Positions 27,009 through 36,593 are shown, numbered from the stretch's first letter. The stretch is DNA of 64,000 nucleotides from Enterobacter sp. Bisph1 (GCF_000814905.1 NZ_JXAG01000025.1:37752-101751); one strand, 5' to 3'. Numbers and translations: made by a program. The notes: a model not told the origin generated them from the sequence alone.

Positions 27009-28012
27009 TGTGGCAACAACTGCTTAAACATCGCGAAGCGCTGCTCGGCGGCGTGATCCTGCTGCTGATACTGATTATCGGCAGCCGCGTCCCCGCTTTT
27101 GTCAGCCCTGGCAATCTGGTGGAAATGTTCAACGATACCGCCATTCTTATCATTCTCGCCCTCGGTCAAATGATGGTGCTGCTGACCAAAGGCATCGATC
27201 TGTCGATGGCGGCCAACCTGGCGCTAACGGGCATGATTGTCGCGCTGATCAACTTCCATCACCCGGATGTGCCAATCTGGTCGCTGTTGCTGCTGGCAAC
27301 GCTGCTCGGGCTGGTGATGGGCATGATTAACGGCCTGCTGGTGTGGAAATTGGGGATCCCGGCGATTGTCGTCACCCTCGGCACCATGAGCATCTATCGC
27401 GGCATCATCTTTTTACTTTCCGGCGGCAGTTGGGTGAACGCGAACCAGATGAGCGCCAGCTTTCTTGGCCTGCCGCGCGCGTCGGTGCTGGGCATGCCGG
27501 TGCTGAGCTGGTGCGCTGTCGCCGCGCTGTTTGTGGTGGGGTATTTCCTGCGCTACAGCCGTACCGGTCGCGCACTCTATACCGCAGGCGGCAACGCGAC
27601 GGCGGCGTATTACACCGGGATCAACGCAGGCAAAATGCAGTTTGTCAGCTTCTGCCTCTCCGGAGCGCTGGCGGGTTTCTGCGGCTATTTATGGATCTCG
27701 CGCTTTGCGGTGGCCTATGTCGATGTGGCAAACGGCTTCGAACTTCAAGTGGTTGCGGCCTGTGTTATCGGCGGGATTAGCACCATGGGCGGCACCGGGC
27801 GCGTGCTGGGTTGCCTGTTCGGCGCGCTATTCCTTGGGGTCATTAATAACGCCCTGCCGGTGATCGGCGTTTCGCCCTTCTGGCAGATGGCGATATCCGG
27901 CGCGGTGATTGTCATTGCGGTGCTGCTCAATGAGCGCGGCAACAAACGCAAAGGCCGCTTGATCCTGCGCGACGCGGCGCTGGCCAGGCAAAAACAGGCG
28001 GTGAAATCATGA
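27008..28012 (+). CDS. rhaP: Rhamnose-type ABC transporter permease 1
   Basis: A 334-residue BPD_transp_2 (RbsC-like) permease with about nine membrane helices. The family segments NDTAILIILALGQMMVLLTKGIDLS and VTLGTMSIYRGIIFL are present, and VIGGISTMGGTGRVLGCLFGALFLGVI forms the ATPase-contact region. It forms a heterodimer with the following permease. Start and stop overlap both neighbours, so expression is coupled. Confidence 0.85.
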   Translation: MWQQLLKHREALLGGVILLLILIIGSRVPAFVSPGNLVEMFNDTAILIILALGQMMVLLTKGIDLSMAANLALTGMIVALINFHHPDVPIWSLLLLATLLGLVMGMINGLLVWKLGIPAIVVTLGTMSIYRGIIFLLSGGSWVNANQMSASFLGLPRASVLGMPVLSWCAVAALFVVGYFLRYSRTGRALYTAGGNATAAYYTGINAGKMQFVSFCLSGALAGFCGYLWISRFAVAYVDVANGFELQVVAACVIGGISTMGGTGRVLGCLFGALFLGVINNALPVIGVSPFWQMAISGAVIVIAVLLNERGNKRKGRLILRDAALARQKQAVKS

Positions 28013-29013
28013 GTAAAATATTGACTTCTGACGCCGTGGAAAAAACCTCCCCAGCGCCTTCGCTGCTAGGGCGTCTGCTGTGCTGGGAAGGATTTTTACT
28101 GGCGGTGACGCTGGCGGTGTTTGCGGTAAACGCCCTCGCTTCGCCCTACTTCCTCAATATCTGGAACCTTTCTGACGCGACGTTCAACTTCACTGAAAAA
28201 GCGATCATCGTCTTGCCGATGGCGATGCTGATTATCGCCCGGGAAATTGATCTCTCAGTGGCCGCCATTCTGGCCCTGAGTTCCACGGCAATGGGCTTTT
28301 GCGCCCAGGCAGGTATGGATACGCCGCTGCTGGTGTGCGTCGGCCTGGGTGTGGGTCTGTTGTGCGGCTTGTTCAACGGTATTCTGGTGACCCGCTTCAA
28401 TCTCTCATCGATTGTTATCACCATCGGCACCATGAGCCTCTATCGCGGTATCACCTACATTCTGCTCGGCGATCAGGCGCTTAATACGTGGCCGGAGAGT
28501 TTTGCATGGTTTGGTCAGGGCTATGTCTGGGGGGCGCTCTCCTTTGAGTTTGCGCTGTTTATCGTGCTGGGGCTGCTGTTCGCTTTCCTGCTGCACAAAA
28601 CCAACTTTGGCCGCCGGACTTACGCTATCGGCAATAACCCGACCGGCGCGTGGTATTCCGGTATTAACGTCAAACGCCACAACCTGATCCTCTTTGCGCT
28701 GGTGGGGCTGATGGCGGGGCTGGCCTCGGTGCTGCTGACCTCGCGTCTGGGCAGCACGCGGCCAACGATTGCGCTGGGCTGGGAGCTGTCGGTGGTGACG
28801 ATGGCGGTGCTCGGCGGCGTCAATATTCTTGGCGGTTCCGGCAGCATGGTGGGCGTGATTATTGCCGCCTTCCTGATGGGGCTGGTGACCTTTGGCCTGA
28901 GCCTGCTCAATGTGCCGGGCATTGTGATGTCGATTGTTATCGGCGCGATGCTGATCGTGGTGATTTCGCTGCCGATCATTACCCGCCGCATCCTGCAGCG
29001 CAGGCGTTTATGA
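28009..29013 (+). CDS. rhaQ: Rhamnose-type ABC transporter permease 2
   Basis: A 334-residue RbsC-like permease, paralogous to the preceding one. Segments LPMAMLIIAREIDLSVAAILALS, ITIGTMSLYRGITYILLG and VLGGVNILGGSGSMVGVIIAAFLMGLV mark the family. It overlaps the previous gene by four bases (ATGA). A 113-bp gap with an AAGGAG Shine-Dalgarno separates it from fucO. Confidence 0.85.
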   Translation: MSKILTSDAVEKTSPAPSLLGRLLCWEGFLLAVTLAVFAVNALASPYFLNIWNLSDATFNFTEKAIIVLPMAMLIIAREIDLSVAAILALSSTAMGFCAQAGMDTPLLVCVGLGVGLLCGLFNGILVTRFNLSSIVITIGTMSLYRGITYILLGDQALNTWPESFAWFGQGYVWGALSFEFALFIVLGLLFAFLLHKTNFGRRTYAIGNNPTGAWYSGINVKRHNLILFALVGLMAGLASVLLTSRLGSTRPTIALGWELSVVTMAVLGGVNILGGSGSMVGVIIAAFLMGLVTFGLSLLNVPGIVMSIVIGAMLIVVISLPIITRRILQRRRL

Positions 29014-29126
29014 ATCCCACCGGCGGCAAGGTTGCCGCCGGTAAAAATCAAAATAACCCTACGCCAATCCTTTATGCCGCCAGCATTAAAGCAGCCTGAA
29101 GGAGGACGCGTATCAAGGAGTAAAAA

Positions 29127-30275
29127 ATGAGCTTTATGTTAGCACTACCCAAAATCAGTCTGCACGGCGCGGGCGCTATCGGCGATATGGTCACGATGGT
29201 GGCCAATAAACAGTGGGGCAAAGCGCTGATTGTGACCGACGGCCAGCTGGTAAAACTTGGCCTGCTGGACAGCCTGTTTGCCGCGCTGAAAGCGAACAAC
29301 ATGCCGTACCATCTGTTTGATGAAGTATTCCCAAATCCAACAGAGGAACTGGTGCAGCGAGGCTATGCGTCTTATAAGAATGCCGCCTGTGACTATATTA
29401 TCGCCTTCGGCGGCGGCAGCCCGATCGACACCGCCAAAGCGGTAAAAATCCTCACCGCCAACCCCGGCCCGTCAACCGCCTATTCCGGCGTCGGTAAGGT
29501 TAAAAACCCCGGCGTTCCGCTGGTTGCTATCAATACCACCGCCGGTACGGCGGCGGAGATGACCAGTAACGCGGTAATCATCGACTCTGCTCGCCAGGTA
29601 AAAGAGGTGATTATCGATGCCAATATTATTCCGGATATCGCCGTGGATGATGCCAGCGTGATGCTGGAGATCCCCGCGTCGGTAACGGCGGCAACCGGGA
29701 TGGACGCCCTGACCCACGCTGTGGAAGCCTATGTTTCCGTTGGTGCACACCCGCTGACGGACGCCAACGCGCTGGAGGCGATTCGCCTGATTAACCTCTG
29801 GCTGCCAAAAGCCGTCGATGATGGTCACAACCTGGAAGCCCGTGAGCAGATGGCGTTTGGTCAGTATCTTGCCGGGATGGCTTTTAATAGCGCCGGTCTT
29901 GGGCTGGTGCATGCGCTGGCGCACCAGCCGGGGGCGACCCACAATCTGCCCCATGGCGTCTGTAACGCTATTCTGCTGCCGATTATCGAAAACTTTAACC
30001 GTCCGAACGCCGTTGCCCGTTTTGCCCGCGTGGCGCAAGCGATGGGCGTCAATACCGCTGGCATGAGCGATGAACAAGCCAGTCAGGAAGCCATCAATGC
30101 GATCCGCGCTCTGAGCACACGCGTGGGCATTCCTTCCGGTTTCAGCCAGCTTGGCGTCACCAAAGCCGATATTGAAGGCTGGCTGGATAAGGCGCTGGCG
30201 GATCCGTGCGCGCCGTGCAACCCGCGTATCGCCAGCCGCGATGAAGTCCGCGAGCTGTATCTGGAGGCGTTATGA
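29127..30275 (+). CDS. fucO: Lactaldehyde reductase (1,2-propanediol oxidoreductase)
   Basis: A 382-residue group III iron-dependent alcohol dehydrogenase. It shows the NAD loop [11 protein letters not shown], the [10 protein letters not shown] segment and the metal-binding histidines in [14 protein letters not shown] and [19 protein letters not shown]. It reduces L-lactaldehyde to L-1,2-propanediol when oxygen is short. In E. coli K-12 fucO sits in the fucose locus; here it is inside the rhamnose operon, matching the lactaldehyde made by RhaD. It overlaps rhaM by four bases. Confidence 0.93.
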   Translation: MSFMLALPKISLHGAGAIGDMVTMVANKQWGKALIVTDGQLVKLGLLDSLFAALKANNMPYHLFDEVFPNPTEELVQRGYASYKNAACDYIIAFGGGSPIDTAKAVKILTANPGPSTAYSGVGKVKNPGVPLVAINTTAGTAAEMTSNAVIIDSARQVKEVIIDANIIPDIAVDDASVMLEIPASVTAATGMDALTHAVEAYVSVGAHPLTDANALEAIRLINLWLPKAVDDGHNLEAREQMAFGQYLAGMAFNSAGLGLVHALAHQPGATHNLPHGVCNAILLPIIENFNRPNAVARFARVAQAMGVNTAGMSDEQASQEAINAIRALSTRVGIPSGFSQLGVTKADIEGWLDKALADPCAPCNPRIASRDEVRELYLEAL

Positions 30276-30586
30276 TCCGTAAAGCCTTTGTGATGCAGGT
30301 GAATCCTGATGCCCACGAAGAGTACGAGCGCCGCCACAATCCTATCTGGCCGGAGCTGGAAGCGGTGCTGAAAGCGCATGGTGCGCATAACTACGTTATT
30401 TATCTCGATAAAGCCCGTCATCTGCTGTTCGCCACGGTGGAAATTGAGTCTGAAGAGCGCTGGAATGCGGTGGCGAACACCGAAGTTTGCCAGCGCTGGT
30501 GGCAGCATATGCGCGATGTAATGCCCGCCAATGCGGATAACAGCCCGGTCAGCGCGGAGTTACAAGAAGTGTTCTATCTGGCGTAA
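30272..30586 (+). CDS. rhaM: L-rhamnose mutarotase
   Basis: A 104-residue cytoplasmic protein that interconverts the alpha and beta anomers of L-rhamnose so that RhaA receives its preferred form. Diagnostic: [38 protein letters not shown], and [15 protein letters not shown]. Length equals E. coli RhaM. It is the last gene of the rhamnose operon and overlaps fucO by four bases. Confidence 0.97.
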   Translation: MIRKAFVMQVNPDAHEEYERRHNPIWPELEAVLKAHGAHNYVIYLDKARHLLFATVEIESEERWNAVANTEVCQRWWQHMRDVMPANADNSPVSAELQEVFYLA

Positions 30587-30616
30587 AAAACTATCGCTCA
30601 CCTAAGGGAGCGATAG
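30585..30616 (-). terminator. Terminator of the raf-like operon
   Basis: Stem CTATCGCTC/GAGCGATAG (30591-30599 with 30608-30616) is followed on the minus strand by TTTTTT, overlapping the rhaM stop. It ends the convergent permease transcript. Confidence 0.78.
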
Positions 30617-30630
30617 CCTGTTGTTGAGAA

Positions 30631-30659
30631 CGCTGCCGCCTGTGCGGCAGCGTTTTTTT
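30631..30659 (+). terminator. rhamnose operon terminator
   Basis: Stem CGCTGCCGC/GCGGCAGCG (30631-30639 with 30644-30652), CTGT loop, then seven T. The T run overlaps the stop codon of the convergent permease gene. Confidence 0.92.
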
Positions 30660-31920
30660 ATCGCGCTTCCAGCGTCTGCGTTGGCGCAGCAGCGGATTGT
30701 CTGCCGCTCAGGGTGAAGGCGGAGAGTAAGGTCATCGCCAGCACAAAACAGCCGAGAATCAAATAAGTGTCCTGAAAACCGATGCGGTCATACATATTAC
30801 CGGCAAAGGCGGAGAGGAAAATCGCCGCCAGCTGTTTGGCGAAATTAAAACCAATCAGGTATATCGTTGCCGATAAGCGCGTATCAAACACGCCGGTAAT
30901 GTATTTAAATGCGCCCACCAGCAGGAACGGTACTTCCAGCGCATGGAGCATTTTCAGGGCGATAACTTCATAAACCGTGGTGGCAAATGACGAGCCAACA
31001 ATACGCGTCGCCATCATTAACCCGGCAATCAGCAGCGTATTTTTTGCGCCGATGCGGTTAATAATCCACGGCGAGCAGAACATGATTATCGCGTTGCATA
31101 ATTCGCCCGCGGTGGTGGTAAAACCGAAGGCTTTTGTTCCGGCTTCCGGGGTGGCAAAAAAGGATTTAAAGAAGGTGGCGAATTGCTGATCAAAAACATC
31201 GTAGACGCAGGCTACGCCCACCACATACAGCACGAACATCCACATCTTTTTCATGCGGAACAGATCAACGACCATTTTAATATTAATGGGCGACGCGCGG
31301 TTTCCCTCACCTGTGGCAACCAGCGGTTCCTGCGCCTGAATTTTTGCCAGTGCCAGCAGCACCATTAACACCACGGCGGCGGCGGAGCCCATCCAGAAGA
31401 CAAATGCCGGATTAACGCTAAATAAAATTCCCGCCGTCGAGGCGCATAATCCCCAGCCCAGGCAGCCAAACATCCGCGCTTTCCCGTATTCAAAATGGCT
31501 GTGACGGCTCACTCTTTCGACATAGGCTTCAATGGCGCCCGAACCGGCGGAAAAGACGAAACCAATATATAACCCGCCCGCCAGCGCACCGGCCCAGATA
31601 TTGAATTTTAACAGCGGTGAAAAAACATACAGGAAGAACGGCGCGAAAAGCACCAGCATGCTGACAATCACCCACAGCATATTTTTCCGCAGCCCCAGTT
31701 TGTCGGAAATAACGCCGAGGATCGGCTGGAAGGTTATCGCCGAGAGCGACATGCAGGAGAAAACAATCCCGGTATGGGTTTTGCTCAGCCCTATTTCATC
31801 GGAAAGCCAAATCGGTAAAAACGGAAAGCAGGTGGCCATGATAAAGAAATAGAGAAAAACAAAGAGACCAAATATCCAGAACGTCGGGTTATTTTTATGA
31901 GTACAGGCAGTTGTGTTCAT
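30658..31920 (-). CDS. rafB: LacY-family oligosaccharide:H+ symporter (raffinose/melibiose permease)
   Basis: A 420-residue major facilitator with twelve predicted helices, of the oligosaccharide:H+ symporter family (LacY, RafB, CscB, MelY). It starts with NPTFWIFGLFVFLYFFIMATCFPFLPIWL and contains the conserved GVISDKLGLRKN loop and the AGSGAIEAYVERVSR segment with the substrate-site glutamate. It follows an alpha-galactosidase by 45 bp, so raffinose or melibiose is the expected substrate. The exact sugar cannot be read from sequence. A GAGG Shine-Dalgarno precedes the ATG. Confidence 0.85.
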   Translation of the reverse strand: MNTTACTHKNNPTFWIFGLFVFLYFFIMATCFPFLPIWLSDEIGLSKTHTGIVFSCMSLSAITFQPILGVISDKLGLRKNMLWVIVSMLVLFAPFFLYVFSPLLKFNIWAGALAGGLYIGFVFSAGSGAIEAYVERVSRHSHFEYGKARMFGCLGWGLCASTAGILFSVNPAFVFWMGSAAAVVLMVLLALAKIQAQEPLVATGEGNRASPINIKMVVDLFRMKKMWMFVLYVVGVACVYDVFDQQFATFFKSFFATPEAGTKAFGFTTTAGELCNAIIMFCSPWIINRIGAKNTLLIAGLMMATRIVGSSFATTVYEVIALKMLHALEVPFLLVGAFKYITGVFDTRLSATIYLIGFNFAKQLAAIFLSAFAGNMYDRIGFQDTYLILGCFVLAMTLLSAFTLSGRQSAAAPTQTLEAR

Positions 31921-31965
31921 TATTATTATCCTCAGTATTGAGGCCGCCGTGCGGCCCCGTTAGGG

Positions 31966-34089
31966 TCACACGCGTTCAAAACCGATAAGGATAGCGCTTT
32001 CCGGGTCCAGCACCGGCAGAGAAAGCCCCGCCTGCATTAACCATTCCCCGCTGACAATCTGCGGCGTGGTCATCCAGGCCGGAAGCTGGCGCATGGTGTG
32101 CCCGCCCTCATCCGTAATGCGAATATTGGGGTGATCCAGCAGCGTAATGCGATACCGCGCCTGTGCATCGAGCCCTAAAACCCGCAACGGCGCCATCAGC
32201 GAATAATCCGGCATCGCCAGCTGGCTTACGATGTACAGCGCCTGGCGCTGGTCCTGGCTGACGATCCCCTGTGCAAGCGTAGTACTGTCCGGCATATCAA
32301 TGCGCCACTGGGTGCCGCTATGAATCACCTGCCGCCACTGCTTATACAGCGTTGCGTAGTGGCGATAGCCTTCTCGCTCGCGGGCATCGGCGCTTACCGG
32401 ATCCAGCTCCAGACCTAAATGGCCGAACAGCGCCGTCAGACCGCGAAATTCAATACTGTGCTGGCGATAAGTGGCATGGCAATAACGATTGCCGATATGC
32501 GCGCCCATCACTTCCGGTGGGAAGAAGTAGCTCATGCCGCGCTGAATAACATTGCGCTCCAGCGCATCGTTACTGTCCGATGCCCAAAAGCGGTGGCAAC
32601 GGGACAGGACTTCATAATCGATACGCCCGCCGCCCGCAGAGCAGGATTCAAATTCAATATGCGGGAAGCGGCTGTGTAAGGTATCCAGCAGGCGATAGAA
32701 AGCGCGAGTTTGCGCATCGGCAATGGCGCGCCGCCCGTGACCAGGCTGGACCAGCTCGCGGTTCATATCCCACTTCACATAGTCAATATCGTGCTCGCCG
32801 AGCAACCAGCTCAAGCGCTCAAGTAAATAATCAAAGGCTTCGGGAAGGGTAATATTCAGCACCAGCTGATGACGCCCAAGGAGCTGCGGATAGTCATCCA
32901 GCGCTAAAACCCATTCAGGATGGGCGCGATATAGGTCGGAATTGGGGCTTACCATCTCCGGCTCGACCCAGATACCGAACTCCATGCCCAGCCCTTTCAC
33001 ATGCTCAATGACCGGCCTTAACCCGTCGGGATATTTCTTCTCGTCGAGATACCAGTCGCCCAGCGCGGCAAAATCGTCATTGCGCCCTTTAAACCAGCCA
33101 TCATCAATAATGAAGCGCTCCACGCCGAGGGCAGCGGCTTCCTCCGCCATTTTCATAATGTAAGCAGGCTGGTGATTAAAGTAGATCCCTTCCCAGGTAT
33201 TGAGATGCACCGGGCGAGGTTTATCCTGCACAAAGTGGATTACATTGGCGCGCAGAAACCGGTGGAATTGCTGGCTCATGCCGTTCAGCCCCTGCGTTGA
33301 GTGGCTGGCATAGAGCCACGGCGTCCAGAGCGTTTCCCCTGCGCTAATTGCCATTTCGCCCGGCAGATAGAGCGCTTCAGCCTGAATATAGCGACGACCA
33401 TCGGTTTTCACTTCGGCGCGCAGGCGGTGGTTGCCGCTCCAGCCAAGATGCACACCCCAGACGCTGCCCTGGGATTCGCTGAAATTGCGGCTGCCGGTCA
33501 TTAACGCCGGGAAATGTTCGTGGGAAGTGCGCCCACGACGGTTTTCAATCACAAAACTGTCGTGCTCAAGGGTAACGCGATGGGGCTGAAATTCGCGGAT
33601 CCAACGCCCGTGGAAAGCCATCACATCACGAGCGTATTCTGCAATGGGCAGCGTCACGGCCAGCCGATTGACCTGCCAGTCGCTGGCGGCCAGATTGGTC
33701 AGCCCATGACGGATTTGCAGTACGCCACACGCATCAAGGCGCAATTCGCTGGTCAGCCGCAGCCCGGCAAGCCGATCTTCGCTGATGAGTGTTAGCGTCT
33801 GCCCTTCCTGCGCAACCTCGACGGTGGTAAAAATCGGCGAGCCATCTTCGCCGTTGCGATGCCCTTCCAGCCCCGGTGAGCCAAACAGACCGTGCCCGCA
33901 TTCCGCCATCAGCGTGACCGGCGAATCTACATCCAGCCTGCCGTTAGCTACCGGGCGAATCAGACTTTGTGCATCTTCGGCAGTGAAGTGATGCAGGTGC
34001 GGCCCCCAATAGATAATTTCCGCAAACGGGTGGGTGTTGATAACGATGTCGGTGGCGGCGCTTTCGAGACGCAAATAACGAGCTTCCAT
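31966..34089 (-). CDS. rafA: GH36 alpha-galactosidase
   Basis: A 707-residue family GH36 enzyme, close to plasmid RafA in length. Domains: N-terminal beta-sandwich (about 1-290), central TIM barrel, C-terminal beta domain. Active-site motifs are WEGIYFN, FIIDDGWFKGRNDD, the nucleophile Asp in DYVKWDMNRE and the acid/base Asp in ESCSAGGGRIDYEVL. It releases galactose from melibiose and raffinose in the cytoplasm, since no signal peptide is present. Shine-Dalgarno GGAG is nine bases from the ATG. Twin LacI-type operators lie 35-73 bp upstream. Confidence 0.9.
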   Translation of the reverse strand: MEARYLRLESAATDIVINTHPFAEIIYWGPHLHHFTAEDAQSLIRPVANGRLDVDSPVTLMAECGHGLFGSPGLEGHRNGEDGSPIFTTVEVAQEGQTLTLISEDRLAGLRLTSELRLDACGVLQIRHGLTNLAASDWQVNRLAVTLPIAEYARDVMAFHGRWIREFQPHRVTLEHDSFVIENRRGRTSHEHFPALMTGSRNFSESQGSVWGVHLGWSGNHRLRAEVKTDGRRYIQAEALYLPGEMAISAGETLWTPWLYASHSTQGLNGMSQQFHRFLRANVIHFVQDKPRPVHLNTWEGIYFNHQPAYIMKMAEEAAALGVERFIIDDGWFKGRNDDFAALGDWYLDEKKYPDGLRPVIEHVKGLGMEFGIWVEPEMVSPNSDLYRAHPEWVLALDDYPQLLGRHQLVLNITLPEAFDYLLERLSWLLGEHDIDYVKWDMNRELVQPGHGRRAIADAQTRAFYRLLDTLHSRFPHIEFESCSAGGGRIDYEVLSRCHRFWASDSNDALERNVIQRGMSYFFPPEVMGAHIGNRYCHATYRQHSIEFRGLTALFGHLGLELDPVSADAREREGYRHYATLYKQWRQVIHSGTQWRIDMPDSTTLAQGIVSQDQRQALYIVSQLAMPDYSLMAPLRVLGLDAQARYRITLLDHPNIRITDEGGHTMRQLPAWMTTPQIVSGEWLMQAGLSLPVLDPESAILIGFERV

Positions 34090-34123
34090 CAGGGATCTCC
34101 AGATAAAGAATAGTTAATCCTTT

Positions 34124-34162
34124 ATCCGAAACGTTTCGGATCACAACCGAAACGTTTTGGTT
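34124..34162 (-). promoter_or_regulatory. Twin LacI-family operators upstream of rafA
   Basis: O1 (34124-34141) is a perfect 18-bp palindrome ATCCGAAACGTTTCGGAT. O2 (34145-34162) is AACCGAAACGTTTTGGTT, with one asymmetric base pair. Their centres are 21 bp apart, exactly two helical turns, and a -35-like TTGTGA (34141-34146, minus strand) lies between them. The central CG step is typical for LacI/GalR proteins. The E. coli raf promoter has a similar twin-operator plan. Confidence 0.88.
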
Positions 34163-34206
34163 CTGTGAGCTGCGCTAAACTTTGTTATTAAAAGGGAGGG
34201 GAAAAT

Positions 34207-35202
34207 TCAGGCGGTCACGCCGGGGCGAAACTCCGTTTGCCACAGCACTTGCAGGTCGGTTAATGGCTCACCGGCAATCAACTGGCGGACCATATCGGCA
34301 ATCTGTTTACCCACCGCTTCGCGGGTGGCCTGCACCACGGCGGCAACATCGACGTCGACAATGCTGTCGTCCGGCAAACCGTCATATACCACCAGCGCAA
34401 CGCGATTTTCACCCAGCAGTTTGCCATGCTTCAGCAGCGCCATCGCCGCGCCATCGCCGTGAGTGTTGCAGTCGGTAACGATCGCCTGCGGCGGTTGTGG
34501 CAGCGCCAGCAGTGCTTCAACGGCCTGGTAACCCGCGCGGCGGGAAGGCGACAGCGTACGTAACCACTCGTCAGACAGCCCGCTATCGCGCAGCGCGTCT
34601 AAATAGCCCTGACGGCGCTGGGCGATAAACGCCTGGCTGTTATTTTCACTGAGCATGGCAATACGCTGATACCCGTGGTCGATAAGAAAGCGGGTAGCGC
34701 GGTAGGTCCCGGCATAGTTATCGAAATCAAACCACGCATAGGGTTTCGCAAGCTGGCTGCGCCCCAGCGCCAGAAAAGGGAAACCGGCGGCCTGTAACTG
34801 CTCCAGTCGTGCGTCGTTATCCAGGGTGTGGGCGACAATCAGGGCATCAACGCGACGACTTTGTATCATGCGCAGGTAGCTGTGCTTATCCGCGAGATCG
34901 TCATCGGCAATCAATAACAGATCGATATCGTGGCTCGCCAGTTCGCGGCTAATCTCGCCGACCATCTCCATAAACACGCTGTTATTGAGCGGAACAGGAT
35001 GCACGGGAAAGACCAGACCCACGGCATCGATTTTGCCCATTTTCAAACGCCGCGCCAGGGTGTTCGGGCGATAACCACGCCGGTCCGCTTCCGCCTGCAC
35101 GCGAGCGCGCGTCTCGGCAGAGACATCATCATAGCCATTGAGGGCGCGGCTGACGGTGGTGACAGAGATACCGAGTTGTTTGGCGATGGCTTTAAGTGAC
35201 AT
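34207..35202 (-). CDS. rafR: LacI-family repressor of the raf-like operon
   Basis: A 331-residue LacI/GalR repressor. N-terminal helix-turn-helix and hinge: MSLKAIAKQLGISVTTVSRA followed by LNGYDDVSAETRARV and GYRPNTLARRLK. The rest is the periplasmic-binding-protein-like sugar domain ending in FRPGVTA. The ATG at 35202 was chosen because it starts the helix-turn-helix; the frame continues 17 codons upstream. It is transcribed in the same direction as rafA, and the twin operators lie in the 117-bp gap between them. Ligand is probably an alpha-galactoside. Confidence 0.86.
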   Translation of the reverse strand: MSLKAIAKQLGISVTTVSRALNGYDDVSAETRARVQAEADRRGYRPNTLARRLKMGKIDAVGLVFPVHPVPLNNSVFMEMVGEISRELASHDIDLLLIADDDLADKHSYLRMIQSRRVDALIVAHTLDNDARLEQLQAAGFPFLALGRSQLAKPYAWFDFDNYAGTYRATRFLIDHGYQRIAMLSENNSQAFIAQRRQGYLDALRDSGLSDEWLRTLSPSRRAGYQAVEALLALPQPPQAIVTDCNTHGDGAAMALLKHGKLLGENRVALVVYDGLPDDSIVDVDVAAVVQATREAVGKQIADMVRQLIAGEPLTDLQVLWQTEFRPGVTA

Positions 35203-35303
35203 ACCTTTCCGGGTCGTAGACGGCAAAACGCCTACAGTGTCCCGTAAGCGCATAGCAGAGTCCAGCGCCGCGCCTTAATTCTGTTTTCACCTGTCGCACA
35301 AAT

Positions 35304-35325
35304 GAAAAAAGCGCCCGTAGGCGCT
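35304..35325 (-). terminator. Terminator of the DUF1471 gene
   Basis: Stem AGCGCC/GGCGCT (35310-35315 with 35320-35325), CGTA loop, T run on the minus strand, 18 bp after the stop codon. Confidence 0.8.
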
Positions 35326-35343
35326 CTTTCGACTGTAGTGCGA

Positions 35344-35556
35344 TTATTTGTTCAGTTCGGCAGTCATATGCACCTGGTTACCGTTATAGGCTTCGGTAAT
35401 CTGATACGAAGAGGCACCTGCCTGCTGAGCCTGCGCGGCGATTTTCGCTTCGGCACCGGACATGGTTGAGTCGGTAGCGGTGACAGATTGCGCGGCGAAA
35501 GAACCGAAAGAAGTAGCCAGAGCGATAAATGCGACAAAAGTTTTGATGCTTTTCAT
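35344..35556 (-). CDS. Small periplasmic DUF1471 (YhcN/BhsA-like) protein
   Basis: A 70-residue secreted protein with a 22-residue signal peptide (MKSIKTFVAFIALATSFGSF, then A) and one DUF1471 domain. The end motif GASSYQITEAYNGNQVHMTAELNK is the common one. Family members (YhcN, BhsA, McbA, YdgH) respond to acid, peroxide or other stress and affect biofilm formation. Which paralogue this is cannot be decided. It stands alone between rafR and fdhD with its own terminator. Confidence 0.87.
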   Translation of the reverse strand: MKSIKTFVAFIALATSFGSFAAQSVTATDSTMSGAEAKIAAQAQQAGASSYQITEAYNGNQVHMTAELNK

Positions 35557-35679
35557 GAGATAAACCCTTACGTTCGTTTGTTTGAGTGAGGCGTTTTGCC
35601 TCGATGAAAGAAATAATAGACCTCATCTCACTCAACAAAAAGCGGAAGGATTTGCTCACAAAGTTCAAATTTTTTGATG

Positions 35680-36519
35680 TTAATTACAGGCGATTAATCG
35701 CTGCGGATGCGTATAGACCGTCGCCCGGCCCGGTTTACAAAAACCCACCAGCGTCAGGTTACACCGCTCGGCCACTTCCACCGCCAGCGTGGTCGCAGCG
35801 GAAACCGCAAACAGGATTTCAACGCCGCACATCGCCGATTTTTGCACCATTTCATAACTGGCACGGCTCGATACCAGCGCGGCTCCAGCCTGCCAGCGCT
35901 GCCCTTCGCGCGCGCGATGTCCGAGCAGCTTATCCAGCGCGACATGACGGCCAACATCTTCATGGCCGATCGCTAACTCGCCGGAGGGCAACATCCAGGC
36001 GGCGGCGTGGGTGCAGCCGGTCAACTGGCCAATCGGCTGGTAATCCGTTAAGTGCGTCAGTCCGGTATCCAGCGCGCGTAAATCAAAGGTCTGGGTAAAG
36101 GGCAACGGGGCAACAGGCTTACCAATATCATTGAGTTGCTCAACGCCGCAGACACCGCAGCCGGTGCGCCCGGCCAGCGCGCGCCGCCGCTCTTTTAATC
36201 CCATAAAACGGCGGCTGGAGAGTTCAATCTGCACTTCAAGGCCGTCGCAGGAGGGCACCACGTCCATGCCATAAATCTCTGACGGGCTCTCAATAATCCC
36301 TTCGGATAAGGAGAAGCCAATGGCGAATGCTTCAAGGCCTTTCGGCGAGGCCATCATCACAACATGGGAGATGCCGTTGTAGACCAGCGCAACGGGAACC
36401 TCTTGTGCCAGCGTATCCGGCACCGCTTGTTGCAAATCGGCGCGTTTCCACAGCAACACCTCGCGGGCGCCTGTGATTGATGTTGCATTTTTGTGCTTTT
36501 TAGCCTGCAAATTGTTCAC
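35680..36519 (-). CDS. fdhD: Formate dehydrogenase sulfurtransferase FdhD
   Basis: A 279-residue protein that passes sulfur from IscS to the molybdenum cofactor of formate dehydrogenases. The essential cysteines 121 and 124 are in [15 protein letters not shown]. Other family parts are [25 protein letters not shown] residues 40-60 and [15 protein letters not shown]. The start is GTG (residues MNNLQAKK), with only a weak Shine-Dalgarno. It diverges from fdoG, the enzyme it matures, as in E. coli. Confidence 0.95.
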   Translation of the reverse strand: MNNLQAKKHKNATSITGAREVLLWKRADLQQAVPDTLAQEVPVALVYNGISHVVMMASPKGLEAFAIGFSLSEGIIESPSEIYGMDVVPSCDGLEVQIELSSRRFMGLKERRRALAGRTGCGVCGVEQLNDIGKPVAPLPFTQTFDLRALDTGLTHLTDYQPIGQLTGCTHAAAWMLPSGELAIGHEDVGRHVALDKLLGHRAREGQRWQAGAALVSSRASYEMVQKSAMCGVEILFAVSAATTLAVEVAERCNLTLVGFCKPGRATVYTHPQRLIACN

Positions 36520-36593
36520 TTTGCTTTAACCGTTATCGAACAAGCGTACCAACATTATGGTATTCTCCGCGCTTATCCCTCGGGAAAAGGGGG

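Noticed and set aside
24462..29013. Lsr (autoinducer-2) transporter
   Set aside because: The proteins are RbsB/LsrB-like, but there are no lsrK, lsrR, lsrF or lsrG genes, and the genes are embedded between rhaBAD and fucO-rhaM.
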